Shown here: positions 7,568 through 16,087 of the stretch, one piece after another
How the letters are laid out: each line of letters begins with the position of its first letter
How positions within the stretch are numbered: position 1 is the stretch's first letter
Origin: Hofstenia miamia
Taxonomy: Eukaryota; Xenacoelomorpha; Acoela
Reading direction: 5' to 3'
Length of the DNA: 22,121 bases
Assembly (NCBI GenBank): GCA_004352715.1
Contig: SCFE01000114.1
Location: forward strand, 1,214,561-1,236,681
Position numbers and translations under genes: made by a program
Notes under the pieces: model-generated
Databases searched by the model: none
Seen by the model: only the letters and a program-made list of their open reading frames with translations
What the model was told of the DNA's origin: nothing

Positions 7568-9770
7568 ATGAGCGGTGGAGTTGCGTTTCTCGATATCCCT
7601 TCGCGTCTAGAAATTGGCATTGACTTAAAGTTTTCGTCTGTTAACGATTCTTTCCGAGGAATTAAATCAATTCCCAACGGTCTTCACTTTATTTATTGGA
7701 GTTCTGCAAATGAAAGAGTCTCTCAATTACGTACTGGGTTTTTCCATCACTTTGAGAATGATGACATTCTTGTTTATAAGTTAGTAAGTTAGTTCTCTTT
7801 CCATGTTCCTTCTTGTCTTAAGTTTTGTTATTTTTGTATTTATAAACACAAATCTAATAAATATATCTTCAATTCAAATGCAGTTCTGTTCAAATGTATA
7901 ATTTTACTGATAGCTTGGGCTCAATTAGAATTGCGCACTTTATTAGAATTATTGCAAGGACATTTACTAGATGCATAACACTTTTAAACATTAGTTTCAA
8001 ATCATTATTAACTGCTAATGTAAGACGTTTAACCAACAGTAATTCAGAATCAGATCGCGCTCAATATGTTTGCAACATTTGAAACTATGGAGTTAAAATA
8101 GTGGTTAAACTAATTTGGAAACCTAATTTTATTGTATACAAAAATAACTGATAAGAATGTAAGCAGTATTTTGTTGATTAGTCCTTAGACTAGATGATAG
8201 GATTCAGTTGTCATGAGAAACAATCGCACAGTTTGACAATTTTTTCATCAGGGATTTTGTTAGAGTTCTCTTTGATAAAGGCCCAAAGCTGTTCCAGGTT
8301 GTTAACTGAGCAGCCCACTCTGGTAGCAATGTAACTTCATTTCCTTAAGGAATTTCTGCATTTGCCTGGAAGTATGGGAAGCTGAACTAACCCGCATAAA
8401 TATTTCTTATTCTTTCAGGTTGTGTAAAAAATTACCTGACAAGATGCTGCTTTTTTGCTACTATTTAAAGTTAAATTCACTCAAGGTCGTCTATATAATA
8501 TATAGAAGACCCTAGACTATTTTAATTATGTTTCTCTCTGAAGATAACGTAATTAATGCACTAACATATCTGAGCCTCTTCCAAACAGTCCCACTGGTAT
8601 ATAATGGCTGGAAACAATATGATTTGACTTTTAGATTTCTTACAAACTCCCTTTGGAAGAATAGGTAATGCTTTTTTAGCTTCATCACTGAAAACAATTA
8701 ACTCACATTACAATCTTGTATTGTTCTTTACTCTGACACTAACAAGGCCGATAAAACTATTGTTTCTCTGTTTACTTTGGTTGTTTTGGCAGCAATTTTG
8801 TAGACAATTTCATATTTAGGAATTCGATAGACAATGGCTGCACTAACAGAGTTTGCTTGTGCCCAGTTGTGTCAAGGTTCTTTGTGAGAATCTATTTGGC
8901 ACCTGATGTTTTTTTAATGACGCTTACATTTTTTCATAACTATGGCATTGCATTTAAATTGTATATATTTAATAATCCTGCTGATTGTTAATGCTGAGCC
9001 TTTTACAAGACATTTTTCTGATTGTCGGTTGAAACTCAAATTTCTGTAGGATTGAGACTTAATAGAATGAAAACTAATATGCAAAGATCAGATAGATGAA
9101 TGTGACGTAGTGTTGCAATGCTTTTGATCATTTCAAAAACTTTAGTCAGGCATAATTTGACTAGTTTTTCACTTTGAACAACAATATCAGCATCACTTTA
9201 AGAAAATTAAATTTGTTTATGTATTGAAAGTGTTGTTTTATACATTCAAGCTGCTGGCACGATGATGTTTGCTGTATTTGCTATTGTAAGAGTATTTTCC
9301 ATTCATTAAATGTGTTCTCTCACAATCATTTTCCACTGTTTCTTTTAGATGGAATCCCTCTGTTGAAACATTTACTGTTGCAAATTCGTCAGAAATAACA
9401 CGTATTCAAAGCACGTGGAAGCGAGAACTACCAACACTTTCTTCATATCCGACAAACGACCTCAAGAAATGGATTTCTCTTTCAAAGTATATATCCCCGC
9501 GTTTAGTAAAAGACGTATGCCCCGCTGATGGTGTGATTACGTCAGCTACGCAACTTTTGCCTTTAGAAGGTTTCACGTCTTCCAAATCACAACCAGCTTC
9601 TTCTAAAGTATGTCATCCTGTGTAATTTATGAAATAGTATGTTTTAGAGAGAATCTTTGGAGGAATATCAAAGTATTGCAGAGGCTGAAAAGTGTTTGCC
9701 AAAGATGGAAGTTGACCCAAAACATCGCTTAAATTACTCAGAAATCGACCGATCCGTTGCAACTAGTCAG
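7568..9770 (+). CDS. AAR2: AAR2 splicing factor homologue, copy A (3'-incomplete at assembly gap)
   Basis: Exons 1-3 at 7568-7779, 9349-9607 and 9648-9770 encode 198 residues. Recognisable family blocks are FLDIPSRLEIGIDLKF, FRGIKSIPNGLHFIYWSS, TGFFHHFENDDILVYKW (exon 1/2 junction) and SSYPTNDLKKWISLSKYI. AAR2 is a U5 snRNP assembly chaperone that binds Prp8 and delays Brr2 binding. That role is known for the family, not shown here. Exon 1 ends in phase 2 after TATAA, using donor GTTAGT. This junction is required to stay in frame and to give the conserved K-W. The remaining exons (4 and 5 in copy B) would begin about 118 bp past the last resolved base and so fall in the 1000-N gap. All three exons are intact, so nothing marks it as a pseudogene. 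The protein starts about 14 residues later than human AAR2. Confidence 0.9.
8205..9050 (-). mobile_element. Tc1-like transposase relic in AAR2 intron 1 (arm A)
   Basis: On the minus strand scattered frames read KIAAKTTKVN, VFSDEAKK, SGTVWKRLRYVS and finally NLEQLWAFIKENSNKIPDEK followed by IVKLCDCFS and a stop (8213-8211). These match in order the HTH-to-DDE linker, the FSDE catalytic block, the VWKR block and the C-terminal end of Tc1-family transposases. Many stops and frameshifts show an old inactive copy. The same relic is in arm B, so it inserted before the duplication or haplotype split. I could not define terminal inverted repeats, so the ends are approximate. Confidence 0.7.
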
Positions 9771-9847
9771 GTTAGTCGTCATATCAATAACAAAAACAGT
9801 TGTGAACCATACTAAGCTCTTTATTTAAGCATAGAATGATACGTTTT

Positions 9848-9970
9848 TTTCCAAAATCTACAACAAAAAATATCCGCGATTTGCAGTGTGGGGGCTGGAA
9901 CATGAGTCAATTGAATTTCAGAATACGTTGCAATGATGTAAAAGACAATCCCTGTTGAAGACAACGTTTT
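9848..9970. other. ~123-bp intron 3 block present only in arm A
   Basis: In arm A the word ACGTTTT occurs at 9841-9847 and again at 9964-9970. Arm B has a single copy (complement near 19743-19749) with nothing between. This is the pattern of a deletion between short direct repeats in arm B. No feature is recognised inside the block. Confidence 0.75.
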
Positions 9971-10693
9971 CTTGTTGAATTTTGGAACGATTTTCAACGT
10001 CTGTTCAAATATTTTGTGTCATAGCATTTGATCAAATTGATTTGGGGCTACCATTTCGTCGCAACTCTCCTATGAAACCTGTTTCCTTAAATCAAGAGAC
10101 CATTGCTTTTATCAAGAGTTTTTCCATCATACGAATTCTCCAGGATTATTTTAAAAAGAAATGGAAGAGAAGACACTTTTCTATTGGTGTTTTAGCATTT
10201 TGAATGTAATTATTAGCTTGAGGGTTATAAGCGGTTGAAGTTTTTTGAGGAAATTTTTCCATTTTTGTTTTATTAGAATACCTCTCATACAGCATATTAG
10301 AAAACACTATGTTGCAACGAATAGGGTTGTTAAGACTAGTACCATTAACGTAATATATTATCTTACAACCAACAAGGTTTTGGAATGCTTCTCCTCTATA
10401 ATCTATTGTATATATATATCAATTGTGTATTTTTAGTTATAGGCATATTATATAAAATATGTTTTACCTTTGTTTGTGGTTGTAGGAGATAACACATGGA
10501 AGTTATTGCAATTACTGAGTTCACATAACTCTCCTGTCCAGCTAAGATTTTTTATGTAAACCAGTGGCCAATTTTTAAATACTACACAGTTAAATGTATT
10601 TAGCATTATCTTTATGCCATTCATTATAACTAATAGTTGATCAATAACATCTATGATAAACATACATGTATTGTAGTCAATATTTTCATGGAT

Positions 10694-11693
10694 NNNNNNN
10701 NNNNNNNNNNNNNNNNNNNNNNNNNNNNNNNNNNNNNNNNNNNNNNNNNNNNNNNNNNNNNNNNNNNNNNNNNNNNNNNNNNNNNNNNNNNNNNNNNNNN
10801 NNNNNNNNNNNNNNNNNNNNNNNNNNNNNNNNNNNNNNNNNNNNNNNNNNNNNNNNNNNNNNNNNNNNNNNNNNNNNNNNNNNNNNNNNNNNNNNNNNNN
10901 NNNNNNNNNNNNNNNNNNNNNNNNNNNNNNNNNNNNNNNNNNNNNNNNNNNNNNNNNNNNNNNNNNNNNNNNNNNNNNNNNNNNNNNNNNNNNNNNNNNN
11001 NNNNNNNNNNNNNNNNNNNNNNNNNNNNNNNNNNNNNNNNNNNNNNNNNNNNNNNNNNNNNNNNNNNNNNNNNNNNNNNNNNNNNNNNNNNNNNNNNNNN
11101 NNNNNNNNNNNNNNNNNNNNNNNNNNNNNNNNNNNNNNNNNNNNNNNNNNNNNNNNNNNNNNNNNNNNNNNNNNNNNNNNNNNNNNNNNNNNNNNNNNNN
11201 NNNNNNNNNNNNNNNNNNNNNNNNNNNNNNNNNNNNNNNNNNNNNNNNNNNNNNNNNNNNNNNNNNNNNNNNNNNNNNNNNNNNNNNNNNNNNNNNNNNN
11301 NNNNNNNNNNNNNNNNNNNNNNNNNNNNNNNNNNNNNNNNNNNNNNNNNNNNNNNNNNNNNNNNNNNNNNNNNNNNNNNNNNNNNNNNNNNNNNNNNNNN
11401 NNNNNNNNNNNNNNNNNNNNNNNNNNNNNNNNNNNNNNNNNNNNNNNNNNNNNNNNNNNNNNNNNNNNNNNNNNNNNNNNNNNNNNNNNNNNNNNNNNNN
11501 NNNNNNNNNNNNNNNNNNNNNNNNNNNNNNNNNNNNNNNNNNNNNNNNNNNNNNNNNNNNNNNNNNNNNNNNNNNNNNNNNNNNNNNNNNNNNNNNNNNN
11601 NNNNNNNNNNNNNNNNNNNNNNNNNNNNNNNNNNNNNNNNNNNNNNNNNNNNNNNNNNNNNNNNNNNNNNNNNNNNNNNNNNNNNNNNNNNNN
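10694..11693. other. Assembly gap of exactly 1000 N
   Basis: The round length indicates an arbitrary scaffold gap, so the distance is unknown. The left flank is AAR2 intron 3 of arm A and the right flank is the C-terminus of a LINE. By comparison with arm B the missing exons 4 and 5 would need about 640 bp after 10693. Confidence 0.98.
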
Positions 11694-11995
11694 AAAGCGA
11701 ATTAAATTTAAAAATCAAATTAATAACTACCTCCTTAAACAATATATCCCTAAAATAGGTTCTACATCATGGAAAGGATTCCAGTTCTTTAAAAGATATC
11801 ATTAATTAGCAATAAACTGGGTAAACTGATAATTCGGAATGCATGTTTTTTGTTATTATGTTTTTATAGTTTTTGTTTATTTTATGTTGTTATTGACGCA
11901 TTAACTGTAGTATTAGCAGCTTTTGTTGAGGTGAAAAATTATGCCAATGTACTACACTTAATAAGAAATTCTATTCTATTCTATTCTATAATAAA
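11694..11995 (+). mobile_element. LINE 3' end with (ATTCT)n tail, cut by the gap
   Basis: The open frame leaving the gap reads KRIKFKNQINNYLLKQYIPK and ends shortly after at FFKRYH and a stop (11803-11805). This resembles the FK...YL segment at the extreme C-terminus of CR1/L2-like LINE proteins. The 3' UTR includes TTATTGACGCATT, shared with the LINE at 15500-15940, and ends in four ATTCT units (11968-11987). Short tandem repeats at the 3' end, instead of poly(A), are typical of CR1-group elements. The rest lies in the gap. Confidence 0.65.
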
Positions 11996-12625
11996 AAGGT
12001 TAAATTTATTGGTAGATACATTGCAACATTTAAATTTTATAAAATTCCTATAAAATATATTGACCAAGATTCATATTTGAATCATGCAGGTTGGCCTTGA
12101 TTTTTAAAGGTCTTGCTGCAAGGTTCCAGGCCGTGGTTTGAGTAGGTCATGTTCATCGTCTGTTCACCAAAAACTAAACAGAAAGGCTTCAATATCGTCA
12201 CCACCTTCATGTTAACAATATATGGAAGCATCTTCAGTTTTCATATTGCTTAACGTCATCTGTAGGTACAGGTTTCACACAATGAAGCGCATTTGAAAAC
12301 ATTGGATTTGGGTTAACTATATATGCTTATGTTTAAATACATACGCCACCAGTAAATTATGAGTAAATAAACGGCATAGAACTCAGTTTATTAAAACATT
12401 CAATAACTTTGTTGTTTTGTGAAATATCTCACATAACATCAAGCCTGGAGATGTTTTCTAATTTATAATTTCAATCCAAGGACATTGAAACAATATTGTT
12501 TTAGTTGGTGATTTCAGACCTCAATCTTGGTATAAGCATTCCATAGAAATAAAAGAAGAAGTCCACTGCCTTCTTAATTAAAAATAAATGTTTATTACCA
12601 TAACACATCAAAGACAAAGTCTAAG
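11996..12625. other. Sequence between two LINE 3' ends, nothing recognised
   Basis: AT-rich sequence. A short minus-strand stretch near 12195-12225 could read EGGDDIEAFLFSF, but stops follow immediately and no family is assigned. No RNA gene or repeat terminus is seen. Confidence 0.45.
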
Positions 12626-13770
12626 AATGAGATTAGATATTCTTTATTCAGGTAAATATTACAAATTACAAACTGGCAATTTATCTGAATATCGTCAAAA
12701 AAATATACAAGCATACATACAACTACAAACAAAACAAGAAATAACTATACAATAAATCTACTAGGCTAAGAATAAATTCCTAATATGTCATTTCAAGTAC
12801 GGGCTGTTGAATAATTATTGTAACATTTGTATCCTAACCATGATTGACCTGAAAAATACTTTTGAGTAAATGTTAATTTACTTAATTTTTCGATGTTTTT
12901 AATTTCTTTGCTAATGAATTCCACATTCGGATAATGAATGATTGCTTCAAATTTTTTTTCGTTACTTGATGCAGGTAAAATGTTTTGATTTGTTCTGTTT
13001 ATGAATTAAAACAGAGATTGAAGTCATATTGTAAGGTAGAAAGTTCTCAACATAATATTCAAATTGCAAACTGTCTTGGAAAGAATTTTTCTTTGAAACA
13101 TTTAAAACCCATCTTAATTGTATGGTAAGTTTCTTAAGAAAGCGTCTTTTATATCAGTAAATAAAATAATATAAGAAGCATTTAGATGACTAATTATAAA
13201 TGCATAAGAAAATTAAATTATAGCACAAGTTGTAATTATACCGATAGCTAGTTTTCGAACTATTGCATTAATGGGAAATTCAAAATTTAGCTCCGAGTAA
13301 AAAATTACTCCTAATTTATTGAAATTATTTGTAATTGAATTTATTATTATTGAGATTAATTACATTTAGCAGGCTGCAAAAAAAACAAAATTCATCTTTA
13401 CCTTAATTTATGAGCAGTCTATGCATTCTGAAATACGTACATAATTTGTTTCAATTTAATGCTATAGACTCAATTGCATATGTATGGATTTGTTATAGTT
13501 GAATATGCATGTCGTAGTATGGTATGAATCATCGAATCAAAAGCTTTGGAGGAATCTAAATAAGCAATAGCTATGAACTTATTTGTTTCCAGTGATGATC
13601 TCCAATTTTCTGTAGCTACGGTTATTTCTATCAGGACAGTTGATGCTCACGAGTGGTCCTTTCTCAAAATATTTTGTGAATTCCTCTCATAGCGAACTTG
13701 TAGCCCCCTTTTTACATCTTGAAAAGTCTGAACTATTCCTTATTCAGGAATTGTTAAACGAAGATTATTT
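12626..13770 (-). mobile_element. CR1/L2-like LINE, degraded, minus strand
   Basis: The minus strand carries reverse-transcriptase pieces in the expected order: near 13620-13640 a block resembling RKDHS followed by VLIEIT; near 13572-13505 AIAYLDSSKAFDSMIHTIL, which is RT motif A with its catalytic Asp in the form YLD..KAFD; and near 12935-12900 RMWNSLAKKLK, the conserved W-N-x-L-P-like C-terminal motif. Stops and frameshifts separate them, and the distance is too short for an intact RT, so internal sequence is lost. The 3' UTR ends in CTGAATAAAGA (complement of 12641-12651), resembling the ending of the plus-strand LINE at 15500-15940. Dead copy. Confidence 0.75.
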
Positions 13771-14599
13771 CTGAAAAAGAAAGAAAATTATCAGCAGACA
13801 CAGAAACGCAGTAACATTCTAATGTTGGAAACGCCACCACATCACCAGCTCCACAAATAGCTCACCTTAAGATAAGATAAGAAACCTCAAGTGATTAAAC
13901 CTAACACCGACTTCTTAATCTTACAATCATCTACATAGAGACCTGAGAGCTAACCATCTAGAGACTTGAGAGCAAACCATCTAATCGATAATCATATAGT
14001 GACCCAGGAGCTACAATTGATGAACACCCACATGTAATTAAACAGTACCTTCAAGAAGAGTCCGAGAAAAAATTCTCATCACAATTGTCACAACGACTTA
14101 ATGCAGAATAAATCAAATCTCACAAAAAGTACTAAAAATCTAATTAAAGCTGTTAAAACAACATTTTAAAACGCACAAGTATTTTTTACCCCATTCATCT
14201 TCAATTGTTATCTAAACAGTAAAAAAGCATTTGAACTGAACATCCGTCTATACCAAAATTCTAAGTTCCACTGATATAATCCCGAATTGTTTTTTATTCG
14301 TATGTTAAAAATATAATTTAAGGTATTAACAATTATATCTGCGGTGATTTTAACTGTCCACAAAGGATCTACTGATTTGTTGTCTTAAGTTTATGAATTG
14401 TTTTTAAAGTTTCAAAAGAATTTTAGTAGGAAATCAATATTACAATATTTAAAAAATCGATAAATTTACAAAATTAATTTAAATTATTACATTTTAAAGT
14501 AAATTTTTGGAAAAATGGTATAAATCAACATTAAAATGATTAAGAAAAATTATCTACAAATTTACACAATCACTTAATACGATTTACAGCATTCTTTAT
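13771..14599. other. AT-rich region with a 23-bp tandem duplication
   Basis: It contains two adjacent copies of AGAGACYTGAGAGCWAACC plus CATCT, at 13937-13959 and 13960-13982. Otherwise no feature is recognised. It could include more of the minus-strand LINE body, too diverged to read. Confidence 0.5.
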
Positions 14600-14895
14600 T
14601 TCGATCTAATGAGGAGACTCTAGAGATCTTGCTGGGATTTTATTAGCATCTCTGCTACTGCATGTAAGAGCATGGTTTCCATAAATATCATGTCTAATTC
14701 TGATAAGAGGGGCATTTTCTAGATTCTGAATAGAACCTATTTATTTCTAATGTGTCTCTTGAAAGCCTTGCTATGTTTGTTGAAGACATTTCTGGCTTCT
14801 TAATATGCAATAAATTTTGAGTTTTAGAATATTTAAATATTTTATATGGAATACTTTTTCGTAAATCAATCCTTTGCAAATGTAATTTATCCAAG
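14600..14895 (-). mobile_element. Retroelement fragment with H/C metal-binding-like motif
   Basis: A 66-codon minus-strand frame (14894-14694) ends with KCPSYQN. After a frameshift the text continues HDIYGNHALTC followed by DANKIPARS. The pattern CP...D.YG.HAL.C matches a short cysteine/histidine segment found downstream of the RT in many metazoan non-LTR elements. The upstream ORF is otherwise unfamiliar. It may belong to the same degraded LINE as 12626-13770 or to another element. Confidence 0.35.
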
Positions 14896-14899
14896 GTGT

Positions 14900-15499
14900 A
14901 CGATGTGCAGATATGCTTGAATTGCTCCTGGAATTTAATTTATTATAATTTTTCTTTCGGGGTAAAATTTTAGAGATAAAGCTGAAAAAAATTTAATTCC
15001 TGAAGCGGATGCCGATTCATAATTGTTTATATAATTAGTTCTTTTCACGAGCTTTTATCTACTTCGTGATGTTATTCTATGACGATTCAGAACTCAATAG
15101 ATATAATGCAGTGGTCAGAAAAGACATTCGGATGAATGAAAATTATAAGATGTATTATTTGTTTCAGCAAGCAGAATATAATGCTTTGTTTTTGTGGTGT
15201 AATACGTTACACATAAACGAATGCCCTAACCAAATGACCCACCGTCATGCGGAGTGAATCGAATCAAAATTGAGGGACATTTTATTATAACTTTACTATT
15301 AAAAAAGCTCTAATCGTACTTTGTTTCTTTAGAACACTTGATGGTCGACGATTCGTATCAACAAATAAGTTATAGCCGCCAAAGTAGATTATGTAAATAC
15401 TTTAGTTTAAATCAGTTAGCCAGCGTAAATAAAAAAAATGGGGCGAATCCGATCAAACAATTCGTAGAAGAACCTAGCGGTTTTTATCGCTATTTTTTA
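14900..15499. other. Region with two small plus-strand ORFs, unassigned
   Basis: Two short plus-strand open frames (15066-15257 and 15338-15556) show no family I recognise. They lie just upstream of a LINE C-terminus in the same orientation, so they may be diverged LINE sequence. No splice pattern or start context supports a gene. Confidence 0.35.
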
Positions 15500-15940
15500 A
15501 AAATATATGCACTTACATCAAAAGACAAAAATACTAAATATAGAAAAATCAAATAAAGAACACAAATACAAGTGCACTCAAAATATTAAATCAGTTCTTT
15601 GTAATAAGAAAATAATGAGAAATTCATTCATTAATGCCTCTATAAAACTTTGGAATCACTTACCTAGAGAATTAAAGTTACTGAATAATTTAAAGATATT
15701 CAAAAACAGTGTCAAACGATATTACTATAACTCTAGAAAAGAAATAATTTAATTCAAATGGAGGGGTTTCAAATTTTACACCCAGGATTATTTAACTAAC
15801 AAATTAAAACGCCATAGCTCATTGGTGCAATTTTCTATTTTGTATTGTTTTTTAAACTGTTTATTGACGCATTCAGAGTTGCTATCAGTATAATTGCATA
15901 TTGTCAAAGTAATTTCTGAATAAAGATTTCTTTTTCTTCA
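15500..15940 (+). mobile_element. CR1/L2-like LINE 3' end, plus strand
   Basis: The frame 15507-15752 ends a LINE protein: CNKKIMRNSFINASIKLWNH is continued by LPRELKLL, with the diagnostic WNHLP, and then LKIFKNSVKRYY, the final FK...Y segment. Stop at 15750-15752. The ~170-bp 3' UTR has TTATTGACGCATT, shared with the LINE next to the gap, and CTGAATAAAGA with AATAAA at 15919-15924, shared with the minus-strand LINE at 12626-13770. The 5' region is missing or unreadable. Confidence 0.75.
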
Positions 15941-16087
15941 TATTACAATATTCCAATAAATTCGAATTAATAAATTACTTTCAATCCAATCTATAATCTA
16001 AGATTTGATAAATCGAAATTTTTTTATTGATGAAAATTATTAAGAGCTTCATAGATCAATTATTTAGCACAATGAATATCCAACATA

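Larger units (their letters stand above)
7442..10693 (+). repeat. Inverted duplication arm A (AAR2 exons 1-3 and introns)
   Basis: The whole stretch aligns to the reverse complement of 19031-22121, from the last base of the window inward, and is interrupted on this side only by the N gap. It covers the AAR2 upstream region, exon 1, intron 1 with a Tc1-like relic, exon 2, the 40-nt intron 2, exon 3 and most of intron 3. Exons are nearly identical. Introns carry substitutions and indels, with blocks present only in this arm at about 7932-8050 and 9848-9970. The true extent is unknown because both outer limits coincide with the gap and the window end. Confidence 0.93.

Noticed and set aside
7894-8082. 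62-codon plus-strand ORF in AAR2 intron 1
   Set aside because: Most of it lies in the block missing from arm B, and it has no family match. Best read as intron sequence.
8512-8697. 61-codon minus-strand ORF
   Set aside because: Part of the decayed Tc1 transposase relic, not an independent gene.
10245-10436. 63-codon ORF present in both arms (also 19478-19233)
   Set aside because: Starts from TTG, is low-complexity and AT-rich, and the two copies have different ends. It lies inside intron 3, and its conservation is explained by the duplication.
10448-10663. 71-codon minus-strand ORF in AAR2 intron 3
   Set aside because: The equivalent in arm B has an extra base near 19178 that breaks the frame, so there is no coding constraint.
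10637-11805. Long open frames of 363-379 codons on both strands
   Set aside because: They consist almost entirely of N. Only the few codons of LINE C-terminus on the right are real sequence.
12170-12240. Minus-strand EGGDDIEAFLFSF resembling a gag-type segment
   Set aside because: Stops follow immediately and no second motif supports it. Too short to call.
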